DNA of 64,000 nucleotides, from positions 4,678 through 68,677 of the forward strand of contig CANRFI010000002.1 of the NCBI GenBank assembly GCA_947629855.1, given 5' to 3'. The notes under the pieces were generated by a model. It was not told the DNA's origin and did no database searches. It saw only the letters and a list, made by a program, of their open reading frames with translations. The translations under genes were made by a program, and so were the position numbers. This document shows positions 9,343-17,745 of this stretch, piece by piece. Every line of letters starts with the position of its first letter. The stretch's first letter is position 1. Source of the DNA: an uncultured Clostridia bacterium. GTDB taxonomy: Bacteria > Bacillota_A > Clostridia > TANB77 > CAG-508.

Positions 9343-9511
9343 TAAGTGTAACAGTAATAAATTATTTGTAGAAATACAAGGAACTAGACGAGGACTATAT
9401 TGTGGCGAATGTGGAAAATGGCAAAAATGGATAACAAGAGAAGAATTACAAATAGCAAAGTTTAATGGATTTAAAATCATAGATAGATATTTTGAATATA
9501 AAGAGAAATAA
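9326..9511 (+). CDS. Small zinc-ribbon protein
   Basis: The 61-residue protein has CNKC and CGEC pairs 18 residues apart, a single zinc ribbon. It overlaps the preceding gene by 17 bases and has CAGGAGG upstream. It may bind nucleic acid or a partner protein; not assigned. Confidence 0.65.
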   Translation: MQTKCNKCNSNKLFVEIQGTRRGLYCGECGKWQKWITREELQIAKFNGFKIIDRYFEYKEK

Positions 9512-9531
9512 TTTAAGGGGGGAAAAGTAAA

Positions 9532-9813
9532 ATGTTAATAATTAGCCAAGATAAAACACAAATATTTAATTTTGACAATATAAATTATTTACATATGGGG
9601 AAAAATCTCGACAATGATTTTGCAGTAGAAATCAATTATAGTGATTGCAATTATAATGTAATAGCAAGATATAAAACAGAAGAAAGAGCAAAAGAAGTAT
9701 TGCAAGAGATAATAAGTGAATATAAAAAATATGCAACTATATCAAATGTAGCAGGTAATGATATTAGAGGAATATATAATATTCCAAAAGTATATGAAAT
9801 GCCAGAGGATTAG
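9532..9813 (+). CDS. Unrecognised 93-residue phage protein
   Basis: The sequence starts MLIISQDKTQIFNF, a pattern common in small proteins of Bacillota phages with no known role. It has AAGGGGGG upstream. No motif is visible. Confidence 0.65.
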   Translation: MLIISQDKTQIFNFDNINYLHMGKNLDNDFAVEINYSDCNYNVIARYKTEERAKEVLQEIISEYKKYATISNVAGNDIRGIYNIPKVYEMPED

Positions 9814-9816
9814 CCT

Positions 9817-10000
9817 ATGAAATATAATTATCCACAATTAACTCGGAATATGTGCAAAAGCACTGAAAAATAATTTATGCTATGGCTGTTGCAAATTAGA
9901 AAATCCATATTTCACTGGACAAGATAAATGTAATTTAGTGCAAGAGCCAATACAAAAAATTAAACAAATTTTAGGAATAGGAGAACAAATAAAGATATGA
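9817..10000 (+). CDS. Small Cys-rich phage protein, frame broken at a CGG codon
   Basis: Read plainly, the frame ends soon after nine codons. At CGG 9844-9846, skipping the C gives GGA and a further 51 codons to a TGA at 9998, ending with the ATGA overlap expected with the methyltransferase. The product of about 60 residues reads LTGICAKALKNNLCYGCCKLE and contains five or more cysteines, suggesting a zinc-binding fold. Confidence 0.6.
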
Positions 10001-10816
10001 AATCAAATGTAAAAATAGAACTATATAACGATCACTTTGAAAATGCAAAAAGATACGGAATACCACATGCTCAATTAATTATAGCAGATATACCATATAA
10101 CTTAGGAAATAATGCTTATGCAAGTAATCCAATGTGGTATGTAGATGGAAATAATAAAAACGGAGAAAGCAATTTAGCAGGAAAAACTTTTTTTGATACA
10201 GACAAAGATTTCAAAATAAATAATTTTTTTGATTTTTGTACTAGATATTTAAAGAAAGAACCTAAAGAAAAAGGACAAGCACCAGCAATGATTGTATTTT
10301 GTGCATTTGAACAAATACCGATGGTTATAGAAGAAGCAAAAAAACATGGATTGCAAAAAAATTATCCATTAATATTTATAAAAAATTATTCAAGTCAAGT
10401 ATTAAAAGCAAATATGAAAATAGTAGGAGCTACAGAATATGCAGTTGTACTATATAGAGATAAATTACCAAAATTTAATAATAATCATAATATGATTTTT
10501 AATTGGTTTGAATGGAAAAGAGATAATAAAAATATATATCCTAAAATACATCCAACGCAAAAGCCAATAGGTTTATTAAAAAGTCTTATAGAAATATTTA
10601 CAGATGAGGAAGATGTTGTTATTGATCCTGTTGCTCGGTAGTGGTTCAACATTAAGGGCTTGTGCAGAGTTAAATAGAAATTGTTATGGTTTTGAAATAA
10701 AAAAGGATTTTTATAAATCAGCGAAAGAAAAAATGTTAAGTGAAGATATATTAAATGGAATTTTAGCAGACGGACAAATAAGTTTTGATACAAATATAAA
10801 TCAAATAGGAGGATAA
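9997..10816 (+). CDS. Beta-class DNA adenine/cytosine-N4 methyltransferase, frame broken at a CGG codon
   Basis: The enzyme transfers methyl from S-adenosylmethionine to DNA bases. The catalytic motif appears first (ADIPYNLG, residues 29-36) and the SAM-binding motif last (DPVAGSGST), the order of beta-class enzymes. Read plainly it stops at 10641, inside the SAM motif. At CGG 10636-10638, skipping the C gives GGT, restoring AGSGST and about 272 residues. A lone phage methyltransferase like this usually protects phage DNA from host restriction. Confidence 0.85.
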
Positions 10817-10821
10817 ATCAA

Positions 10822-11046
10822 ATGAAAAAAACGAAGCATTTTGATTATAAATTATACGAATTAGAAGAAAAGGCAAAGACATTTTTATTAGTATTAATGG
10901 TCTTTATAATAGGATTTTTAATAGGATACTGGTGTAAAAATGCAGAATATGAGGACGAGATATACAAACAAAAAATTGAAATTATAGATTTAAGGGAACA
11001 AGTTGACAGAGCGAGATATGAGAATAGAAAGGAGGACAAGCAATAA
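10822..11046 (+). CDS. Single-span membrane protein with coiled-coil tail, copy 2
   Basis: Nearly identical over its whole 74 residues to the product of 8735-8962, with a few changes (for example LVLMVF for LILIVF). It starts at ATG instead of GTG. It is again followed, with one base of overlap, by a relative of gene 8962. Confidence 0.7.
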   Translation: MKKTKHFDYKLYELEEKAKTFLLVLMVFIIGFLIGYWCKNAEYEDEIYKQKIEIIDLREQVDRARYENRKEDKQ

Positions 11047-11411
11047 TGGAAGATAAAATTGAAGTTGGAGAATATGGAAGAACTGACGAAGGAAATATTT
11101 TTGAATTTGGTGGATATTTCAAAAGTGGAAATATAGATAGTATGACCGATAAAGATGGAATATTGTATGGAAATCAGCAGAAATGTTGTAAAAAACATTC
11201 CAAAAACATAATGGAATTAATAGAAGTAAGCGACTATGTAAATGGTTATAAAGTATTAGCAATAGAAAAACATTTTCAAGTTCAGCCATACAGAATAAGT
11301 ATTATGGTTTATAAAACAAAAGATGCAGAATTTTGGATAAGTTTAGAAGAAGAAACTATAGAAGATATAGTAACAAAAGAACAATTTGAAAGTGTGAAAT
11401 ATAAAGTTTAG
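11046..11411 (+). CDS. Unrecognised phage protein, cassette gene 2, copy 2
   Basis: The 121-residue protein shares the first 11 and last about 70 residues with gene 8962. Its centre (GNIFEFGGYFKSGNIDSMT) is different and resembles a short beta segment with an aromatic core. This looks like a domain swap between conserved ends. Confidence 0.65.
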   Translation: MEDKIEVGEYGRTDEGNIFEFGGYFKSGNIDSMTDKDGILYGNQQKCCKKHSKNIMELIEVSDYVNGYKVLAIEKHFQVQPYRISIMVYKTKDAEFWISLEEETIEDIVTKEQFESVKYKV

Positions 11412-11421
11412 GAGGCAAAAG

Positions 11422-11679
11422 ATGAGTAAAGTACAAGAAATTGAATTAGCAAAAGTAGAAGAAATAATAGCACATAAGATAAATGATTTTGTTGAGAAAT
11501 ATAATCAATATCCAAAGTATTTAAAACTACCATTATGGATTAGTAATTATATGAAACAAACAATGAGAAATATTCAAAATTTGAATTTAGATTACAATAC
11601 AAAATTGTTATTATATAGAAATTTAGCAGTATGTGAAACAATAACTATATCACAACCAGAAGAAATAGAGGTGTTTTAG
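11422..11679 (+). CDS. Unrecognised 85-residue phage protein
   Basis: Helical and charged, no motif seen. It has AGGAGG upstream, and its stop codon is immediately followed by the next gene. Confidence 0.6.
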   Translation: MSKVQEIELAKVEEIIAHKINDFVEKYNQYPKYLKLPLWISNYMKQTMRNIQNLNLDYNTKLLLYRNLAVCETITISQPEEIEVF

Positions 11680-11979
11680 ATGTTAAGTAAAGAAATAGAT
11701 TTAGTAGATATAGTAAAATTACAAAAATGGTATATAGATATTTTTGAACAAGAAGATAGTGATTATCCAGATTATAGGGTAATAGGACAAAAGAATAGAC
11801 ATATACAAAGAATATTAAATAAAATCACACCTGATAAAGAAGAACAAAGAAAAATATGGGACATCATAATACATGAAAGTTGGAATTTTGAAGATAGAAC
11901 ATTTAAACCGATATGTGATGGAATAAGAGCATTAGGATATAAAATTATAAGTAAGGAGACACAAGAAAATGTTAAGTAA
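11680..11979 (+). CDS. Unrecognised 99-residue phage protein
   Basis: A charged helical protein starting directly after the preceding stop. GAGGTG provides the ribosome site within that gene. No function recognised. Confidence 0.6.
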   Translation: MLSKEIDLVDIVKLQKWYIDIFEQEDSDYPDYRVIGQKNRHIQRILNKITPDKEEQRKIWDIIIHESWNFEDRTFKPICDGIRALGYKIISKETQENVK

Positions 11980-12385
11980 AGAAGAAATAGAAAAAGCAAA
12001 AAGACAATTAGAGATAATGCTTAAATGTAGAAAAAAACAAAAAGAAGAATTTTCAGAATGTATTAATTGTAATGAAGATATAGAATCTTTAGAAATAATA
12101 TTACAATACATAGACCAACTAGAAAATCAAATACAAGCAAAAGAAATGGAACACGAATATGATGTAAATATGATAGATGAAGTAAAAGGCAATTCAGTTA
12201 AATTATATAAAGAAATAAGAAAGCAAAACAAAATAATAAATGAAATGGCAGATATAATAAAAGACTATGATATAGATTATTCAGACATATGTAAGTATAG
12301 ATTTATACGACATTGCGAAAAAGCACCAAATGGTTGCAAAGAATGTATAAAACAATATTTTGAAAAGAAAGTAGAGGAAAAGTAA
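11969..12385 (+). CDS. Coiled-coil phage protein with C-terminal Cys cluster
   Basis: The 138-residue protein is Lys/Glu-rich and helical (about 1-90), with Cys at CSINCNE-like positions near 25-29 and a second cluster CEKAPNGCKEC near 124-132. The Cys could bind a metal. It overlaps the preceding gene by 11 bases. Confidence 0.6.
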   Translation: MLSKEEIEKAKRQLEIMLKCRKKQKEEFSECINCNEDIESLEIILQYIDQLENQIQAKEMEHEYDVNMIDEVKGNSVKLYKEIRKQNKIINEMADIIKDYDIDYSDICKYRFIRHCEKAPNGCKECIKQYFEKKVEEK

Positions 12386-12793
12386 ATGAATATACAAGTA
12401 GGAGATTTAGTAACATATATAAATAGTATTGGAAATATAAGACAAGTAGTTATTAAAGATGAAGAACAAAAAATAAAATATGTTAACAATGTTGATACAT
12501 ATAAAAATATTTTAAAAATAGAACGCCCAAAATATGAAGTAGTAGAAGAAAAGAAAGAGTTATTGACAGAAGAAGAAAAAGCAGATTTGAAAGATATTAT
12601 AGAAAATGTTAATAAATACAGTTGTATGAAAGTAAATACAATATCTTTTAGAGAAACTAATAATGATAAATTAGTTATTAATTGTTTTAATAATGATTAT
12701 TGCATGTTTGAAATGGTTATATATGAAAAATTTAAGAATTTAAACAAATCGGAAAGATATACCTTAAAAGAACTAGGATTGGAGGAAAATTAA
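12386..12793 (+). CDS. Unrecognised 135-residue phage protein
   Basis: The N-terminus (MNIQVGDLVTYI) suggests a small beta barrel, followed by a Glu/Lys linker and an alpha/beta segment. No known motif. It is tightly packed between its neighbours. Confidence 0.6.
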   Translation: MNIQVGDLVTYINSIGNIRQVVIKDEEQKIKYVNNVDTYKNILKIERPKYEVVEEKKELLTEEEKADLKDIIENVNKYSCMKVNTISFRETNNDKLVINCFNNDYCMFEMVIYEKFKNLNKSERYTLKELGLEEN

Positions 12794-13420
12794 ATGGAAG
12801 AATATCATAAAATACAAACATTATTCAAAAGAGACGAAAAAACAAAAAAGTTAATTGAAGGAGAATTTACTAATAAAACGGTAGAGTTCATAAAAGACCT
12901 TAAATGGCAATTTACTGAAAAGATAGATGGAACTAATATAAGAATTATGTGGGATGGGCATAAAGTAACATTTGGAGGTAGAACTGATAAAGCACAAATA
13001 CCAGTAGATTTAATGAACAGATTAGTTGAACTATTTGGCGGAGAAACAAACGAGCAATTATTTGAGCAAAAATTTGGAGAAACAGAAGTAATGCTAGTGG
13101 GAGAAGGTTATGGCGAAAAAATCCAGAACGGAGGTCTATATAGAAAAGGACAAGACTTTATATTATTTGATGTAAAAATAACTGGTAACTGGCAACCAAG
13201 AGAAAGTGTTGAAGATATTGCAAGATATTTTGGAATAGATGTAGTTCCTATTGTATTAGAGGGAACAATACAAGAAGGGATAGATTTTGTAAAGACAGAA
13301 CCTGATTCAAAAATAGGAACTGCTAAGTCAGAGGGAGTAGTAGGCAGACCACTTGTAGAAATGCAAGATAGATGTGGGAATAGACTAATTGTTAAGATAA
13401 AAGTAAATGATTTTAAGTAG
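12794..13420 (+). CDS. RNA ligase, Rnl2/DRAT-like
   Basis: This 208-residue enzyme has the nucleotidyltransferase motif I EKIDGTNIRI, where the Lys (about residue 38) takes AMP. It also has motif III/IIIa-like VGEGYG and FILFDV, and the motif V region VVGRP with LIVKIKV. RNA ligases of this family seal breaks in RNA; in phages they can repair tRNAs cut by host defences. No polynucleotide kinase partner is seen next to it. Confidence 0.85.
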   Translation: MEEYHKIQTLFKRDEKTKKLIEGEFTNKTVEFIKDLKWQFTEKIDGTNIRIMWDGHKVTFGGRTDKAQIPVDLMNRLVELFGGETNEQLFEQKFGETEVMLVGEGYGEKIQNGGLYRKGQDFILFDVKITGNWQPRESVEDIARYFGIDVVPIVLEGTIQEGIDFVKTEPDSKIGTAKSEGVVGRPLVEMQDRCGNRLIVKIKVNDFK

Positions 13421-13428
13421 GAGGAAAT

Positions 13429-13830
13429 ATGAGAGAGATAGAATTTAGAGGAAAAAGTATAATGGAAGGTACAGAAGGAAGATGGCTATATTCATTTGGA
13501 ATAAAATATGGAGATGATATTGAATTACTATATTGTGATGAAGAAACATCAGATACTTGGTATTATGTGGATAGAGAAACCATAGGACAATATACAGGAA
13601 TGAAAGACATAAATAGAACAAAGATATATGAAGGCGATATAGTGGCAGAAGAAGGACACTATGTAAATTCTGATAGATTAGTGTATCAAAAAATTCAATG
13701 GAAAGAAAATTATGCTTGTTGGTTGAGAGGAGAATATCAAAGATTAACTCCTAAAAATATTGAAAGATATAAAATTACAGTAATAGGCAACATATATGAT
13801 AATCCAGACTTATTAAAGGAGGAACTATGA
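13429..13830 (+). CDS. YopX-family phage protein
   Basis: The 133-residue protein starts MREIEFRGKS and has IGQYTGMKDINRTKIYEGDIV and IGNIYDNPDLL, hallmarks of the YopX family of Bacillota phages. The family forms beta-rich oligomers of unknown role. Confidence 0.85.
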   Translation: MREIEFRGKSIMEGTEGRWLYSFGIKYGDDIELLYCDEETSDTWYYVDRETIGQYTGMKDINRTKIYEGDIVAEEGHYVNSDRLVYQKIQWKENYACWLRGEYQRLTPKNIERYKITVIGNIYDNPDLLKEEL

Positions 13831-14237
13831 ACGAAGATAAAGAATTAGAAGAAGATTTACAAAGAGCAGAATTACTAATATCTGCAATAAATGGCAACAG
13901 TAATACAGCAATAGAAAATATTGAAAAAAAAGGCAGAGATAAAATATTAAATAAAATTCAATTACCAATTTATGGATTATATATAAACGGAAAAATATTT
14001 GATAGAGAAGAGACAAGAGAAATTGTTGTTAATAAATATAAAGAATTAGGTATAGAAATAATTAATGAAGAAAACGATTTATTCTATAATGTTAAATTAC
14101 CATACAATATAAAATTAAAGGATAGCGAAAGTGTATATTGGACTTATTTAGTAGATAAAAACGGAAAAGAATTAGCAAGTATATTTTATAAAGCAGTATT
14201 TTATGATAGAGATGCTTTTATAAATATAGACTGGTAG
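13827..14237 (+). CDS. Unrecognised 136-residue phage protein
   Basis: An acidic N-terminal helix is followed by an alpha/beta segment. AAAGGAGG precedes the ATG, which overlaps the preceding stop. No known motif seen. Confidence 0.6.
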   Translation: MNEDKELEEDLQRAELLISAINGNSNTAIENIEKKGRDKILNKIQLPIYGLYINGKIFDREETREIVVNKYKELGIEIINEENDLFYNVKLPYNIKLKDSESVYWTYLVDKNGKELASIFYKAVFYDRDAFINIDW

Positions 14238-14248
14238 GAGGGTAGATT

Positions 14249-14692
14249 ATGGAATTAGAAGTAGCAATTGAAAATTTAAAGAAACAATTAGAAAATACAA
14301 AAAAAGCAAATGAATGTGGTCTTGCAACTAAAGGAGAATTTAAAGAAGATATTGAAGCCATAGAAACAGTATTACAAGCATTAAATAATTTTATATTTGT
14401 AATGGAAGAAATAATAAAAGCATTAGAAAAAGTAACAGAAGAACGAGATATATACAAAGAAGAACACAATAAAATAACAAAATTATTAAATTTAAAAGAA
14501 GGCTCGTTAAATCCACCAGTAGAACTTGTTATAGAAAGTTTAAAGAAAGCATTACAAAATTCAATATCTAAAGATATAATAAGACAAAAAATCAATGAAA
14601 GACAATTTGAATTACAACAAGAATATAAAGATTTTAAAGATGATGTAAGATTAAATACATTACAAGAATTATATTATTATAAGGAGGACTAG
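14249..14692 (+). CDS. Coiled-coil phage protein
   Basis: The 147-residue protein is mostly heptad-like helix (about 1-75). The segment KEDIEAIETVLQALNNF resembles KSLGYVYGTEAIETVLDYI of the next gene, so the two may be distant paralogues of a common phage accessory family. GAGGG site upstream. Confidence 0.6.
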   Translation: MELEVAIENLKKQLENTKKANECGLATKGEFKEDIEAIETVLQALNNFIFVMEEIIKALEKVTEERDIYKEEHNKITKLLNLKEGSLNPPVELVIESLKKALQNSISKDIIRQKINERQFELQQEYKDFKDDVRLNTLQELYYYKED

Positions 14693-14695
14693 CTT

Positions 14696-15124
14696 ATGGA
14701 AGTAGAGAAGGCTATTAAATATATAAGAATGATTTTAAGAGAAAAAGACTTGCCAGATGCTGCAAAAAGTCTAGGATATGTTTATGGTACAGAAGCTATA
14801 GAAACAGTATTAGACTATATAAAAATATTAGAAAGAGCAACTGATAACAAATATTATTATGTGGTAGGTGGAAGAACATTATATAGTAGATTAAGCGAAC
14901 TAAAAAAAGAAGATTTAATAAAAGCATATTTAAGATTACGAAACGAAGTAAATCAATATATTAAAGAAAATTCAATACCTAAAAAGAAAATAGAAAATAA
15001 GATAAACAGAAGAATAACTAAACTTGATGCTGAAAGAGACGATAATCTTGATTACGCTTCTGATTATGATTATGAAATACAACTTTGGGAAGAAATGAAA
15101 CAAGAATTATTGGAAGATAAATAA
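14696..15124 (+). CDS. Helical phage accessory protein
   Basis: The 142-residue protein contains the AIETVLDYIKILE segment shared with the upstream gene, then a charged helical C-terminus. The role is unknown. AAGGAGG lies upstream. Confidence 0.6.
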   Translation: MEVEKAIKYIRMILREKDLPDAAKSLGYVYGTEAIETVLDYIKILERATDNKYYYVVGGRTLYSRLSELKKEDLIKAYLRLRNEVNQYIKENSIPKKKIENKINRRITKLDAERDDNLDYASDYDYEIQLWEEMKQELLEDK

Positions 15125-15145
15125 TATAAACTTAATAAAATAGAG

Positions 15146-15172
15146 CATACTACATTTTAGAGGTGTAGTATG
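15146..15172 (+). promoter_or_regulatory. Hairpin placing the ribosome site in its loop and the start codon in its stem
   Basis: CATACTACA (15146-15154) pairs perfectly with TGTAGTATG (15164-15172). The ATG of the next gene is the last three bases of the stem, and AGAGG lies in the nine-base loop. This could control initiation. Confidence 0.5.
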
Positions 15173-15373
15173 AACGAAAAAGAGATTATAGAAAAATGGA
15201 CAAGTGGACTAAGTAAAGAGCAGTTAGCAAAAATATATAAAAGACAATACAATCAAAGCATAAGGATAATAAGAAGCGAAGTCAGAAACAGACATAGTGG
15301 AAGATTTATAACAAGTTATGAAGCATTAAGGTATATTGAACAAACGATATACAAATATTTAAAAAGGAAGTGA
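15170..15373 (+). CDS. Small HTH-like phage protein
   Basis: The 67-residue basic protein (KWTSGLSKEQLAKIYKRQY) looks like a short DNA-binding helix-turn-helix. Translation may be gated by the hairpin at its start. Confidence 0.55.
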   Translation: MNEKEIIEKWTSGLSKEQLAKIYKRQYNQSIRIIRSEVRNRHSGRFITSYEALRYIEQTIYKYLKRK

Positions 15374-15386
15374 ATTAAGTAAAAAA

Positions 15387-15696
15387 ATGAATGATTTAAA
15401 ATATGATAAATATAAAAAATATGAAGTAGAACCATCAAGTATAGGGTTTTATAATTGGGGCCACAAATTTATTTTTCCTAACGGATATGGGGCAAGTGTA
15501 ATTAGGCATAAACGGTAGTTACGGATATGAACAAGGATTATTTGAATTAGCAATATTAAAAAAAGTAACAGATAGTTATTATGACCTTTGTTTTAGCACA
15601 TCAATTACAGATGATGTTATAGGATGGTTAACAAACGAGGAAGTATTAGAATATTTAGAAAAAATAAAAAGATTGGAGATGAAGAAAGATGAGTAA
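15387..15696 (+). CDS. Small phage protein, frame broken at a CGG codon
   Basis: Forty-two codons (to FPNGYGASVIRHK) are followed by CGG at 15513-15515 and then TAG. Skipping the C gives GGT and GSYGYEQGLFELAILKK, then 60 codons to a stop at 15694. The joined 102-residue sequence resembles a small conserved phage protein with the pattern NGYGASV...GSYG. The plain frame would end at 15518. The weakest point is the start: the ATG at 15387 has only a distant GGAAG. Confidence 0.6.
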
Positions 15697-15772
15697 TGGA
15701 GTTTTAATAACATTAATTATATGCATAACAATTGTTATTGTTTCTTATTTTGGACAAGATAAAAATAAATAA
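15689..15772 (+). CDS. 27-residue membrane peptide
   Basis: A single hydrophobic helix (about residues 5-21) ends in GQDKNK. GGAGATGAAGAAAG lies upstream and the start overlaps the preceding gene's end. No function recognised. Confidence 0.5.
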   Translation: MSNGVLITLIICITIVIVSYFGQDKNK

Positions 15773-15826
15773 GGGATACATATTATAGAAAAAAATTTTT
15801 TAAGTCTTTAAAGGAGGTACGAAAGA

Positions 15827-16279
15827 ATGCCTAAAAGAAAAAGAAATTTAACAGAAGAAGAAGTAAAAAAAATACAAAAATCAAAAGAAGAATTGAATCA
15901 ATATAAAGAAGATATAAAATATATTGAAGAAAAACTTAATGATACTGAAGAAGTAAAATCAAAAATTGAAAAGATTACTACAACAATTTCTTTTACAAAA
16001 ACAAATAACAATAATTCCGATAATGATAAATTTTCAAATGCAATTAGCAGATTAGAAGAATTAAAAATTGATTGTACTAAAAAAATGCAGCAATTATTAA
16101 TAAAAAAATTTATGATAGATAATAAAATAGAATTATTAGATCAACCATATAAAAACATATTATTTTTTAGATATACAAGAGCAAAAAGTTGGAGAGACAT
16201 TGCAGAAGAATTAGGATATACAGAAAGTTATATTTATGATTTACACGGAGAAGCCTTATATTTATTTTCTAAATTATAA
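15827..16279 (+). CDS. ArpU/RinA-type late transcription regulator
   Basis: The 150-residue protein has a helical N-terminal region and a sigma-70 region-4-like helix-turn-helix at the C-terminus (LLDQPYKNILFFRYTRAKSWRDIAEELG split over residues 108-135). Such proteins sit just before the terminase genes and activate late transcription in Bacillota phages. AAAGGAGG upstream. Confidence 0.8.
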   Translation: MPKRKRNLTEEEVKKIQKSKEELNQYKEDIKYIEEKLNDTEEVKSKIEKITTTISFTKTNNNNSDNDKFSNAISRLEELKIDCTKKMQQLLIKKFMIDNKIELLDQPYKNILFFRYTRAKSWRDIAEELGYTESYIYDLHGEALYLFSKL

Positions 16280-16511
16280 ATACCCGAGTAAATCCATATA
16301 CAAACCTAGTTAATAAATATGTTATAAATACAATAGATTAATTTAAGTAAAAGTAAATAAAAAAGATATATAAAAGTATTAAATAATATACATCTTTTTT
16401 ATATAAATAGTATGTAAGATATAGAAAGAGCTTATTTCAAAGTAAGCTCTTTTCCTGCTTTATATCTTACATAGTGTTTATATAAGTAATAAATAGAAAA
16501 GCGGTGATGGT
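16280..16511. other. Late-promoter/pre-terminase gap with nested hairpins
   Basis: There is no gene here. A 13-bp perfect outer stem (16411-16423 with 16461-16473) encloses a 10-bp inner hairpin (16425-16434 with 16443-16452, followed by TTTCC). The inner part could end early transcripts. The whole may be a late-regulator target or packaging signal. Confidence 0.5.
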
Positions 16512-16967
16512 GTGGCAAAGAGTAAGTATAATGAAAAACAATTAAAAAGCAAAAAAAATGAAATAACAAGTTGGGCAGAAAGAGGATGCACAAAAAAAGA
16601 AATTGCTGCTAATCTAGGAATAAGTAAAACAACATTTGAAAGTTATGAAAAAAAATATTCTTGGCTTTCTGGTCTTATAAAAAATGCAAGATTAAAAGCA
16701 ATAGAAGAAGTAGAAAATTCTTTATTTAAAGCAGCTACAGGATATTATTACAAAGAATATAAACCAATTAAGATAAAAACTGGACAATATGAAGAAGAAG
16801 TTAAAATAGTGGAAATTCAAAGTTTTAAGCCACCAGATACAGGAGCAATGTGTTTTTACTTAAAGAATCGAGCCAAAGATAAATGGGCAGAAAACCCACA
16901 AAATATAGATATACAACAACAAAGATTAAACTTAGATAAAAAAGTAGCAAAATTCAAGGAATGGTAA
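16512..16967 (+). CDS. Terminase small-subunit-like HTH protein
   Basis: The 151-residue protein has an N-terminal helix-turn-helix (RGCTKKEIAANLGISKTTF, about 24-42) and a C-terminal region typical of small terminase subunits (PPDTGAMCFYLKNRAKDKW). It would recognise phage DNA and recruit the large subunit. It starts at GTG. A second small-subunit candidate lies at 17746, so one of them may have another role. Confidence 0.75.
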   Translation: MAKSKYNEKQLKSKKNEITSWAERGCTKKEIAANLGISKTTFESYEKKYSWLSGLIKNARLKAIEEVENSLFKAATGYYYKEYKPIKIKTGQYEEEVKIVEIQSFKPPDTGAMCFYLKNRAKDKWAENPQNIDIQQQRLNLDKKVAKFKEW

Positions 16968-16970
16968 ATA

Positions 16971-17642
16971 ATGTGGAAAAATTTAAAAACATTTTATAAT
17001 TCAAGTGAATGGCAACGAGCAAAGCAAATGGCATTGGATAAGACAAATGGATTTTGTCAAAATTGTGGAGCACCAGCAGAACAAGTACATCATATAAAAC
17101 ATTTAACCTTAGAAAATGTTAATGATTATAATATATCACTAAATCCTAATAATCTAGTTGCATTATGTATAGGATGTCATAATAAACAACATCAAAGAGC
17201 TTTAGGAAATAAAAGTCATAAAAATACAATAGAACAGAAAGTATTTTTAATATGGGGAAGTCCTTTATCAGGAAAAACAACATATGTAAAAGAACATATG
17301 ATTAAAGGAGACTTAGTATTAGATGTGGATAATATATGGGAATGTATAAGTTTGCAACCAAGATATATACATCCAGATAGCTTATTAAAGAACATGTTTG
17401 CGATAAGAGAAATTTTACTCGACAACATAAAAGTAAGAAAAGGTGATTGGACTAATGCTTGGGTAATAGGTGGCTTTGCAGATAAATATACAAGAGATAA
17501 GATGATAAAAGAGTTAGGTGCAGAATCAATATATATAAGTGCAACGAAAGAAGAATGTATAGACAGAGCTAAAGAAAGACCAGAAGGATATATAAGATAC
17601 ATAGAAAAATGGTGGAAACAAGCAGAAATAGATAAAAAATAA
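16971..17642 (+). CDS. HNH endonuclease fused to a P-loop kinase-like domain
   Basis: Residues 1-85 form an HNH nuclease (CQNCGAPAEQVHHIKHL, then LNPNNLVALCIGCHNKQH). Residues 90-223 carry a Walker A motif (GSPLSGKTT), DVDN, and an arrangement like small-molecule kinases. HNH proteins beside terminases are required for cos cleavage in HK97-type phages (established for that group). The fused ATPase part is less usual; its substrate is unknown. Confidence 0.85.
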   Translation: MWKNLKTFYNSSEWQRAKQMALDKTNGFCQNCGAPAEQVHHIKHLTLENVNDYNISLNPNNLVALCIGCHNKQHQRALGNKSHKNTIEQKVFLIWGSPLSGKTTYVKEHMIKGDLVLDVDNIWECISLQPRYIHPDSLLKNMFAIREILLDNIKVRKGDWTNAWVIGGFADKYTRDKMIKELGAESIYISATKEECIDRAKERPEGYIRYIEKWWKQAEIDKK

Positions 17643-17745
17643 TCCCCCTATAATTTTACAAAGCTAAAGTACTAGGGAGCGATGAAGGGGAACAACGGAA
17701 AAATATAACCGAAAAATTTTCATTTTTGGAAAGGAATTTTGAAAA
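17643..17745. other. Short gap before the small terminase gene; cos-site candidate
   Basis: This 103-base gap has no gene but holds an unusually G/C-rich patch (17640-17700, with CCCCCT and GGGAGCGATGAAGGGG). Its place between HNH and terminase genes is where cos sites lie in related phages. The assignment is inferred. Confidence 0.35.
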
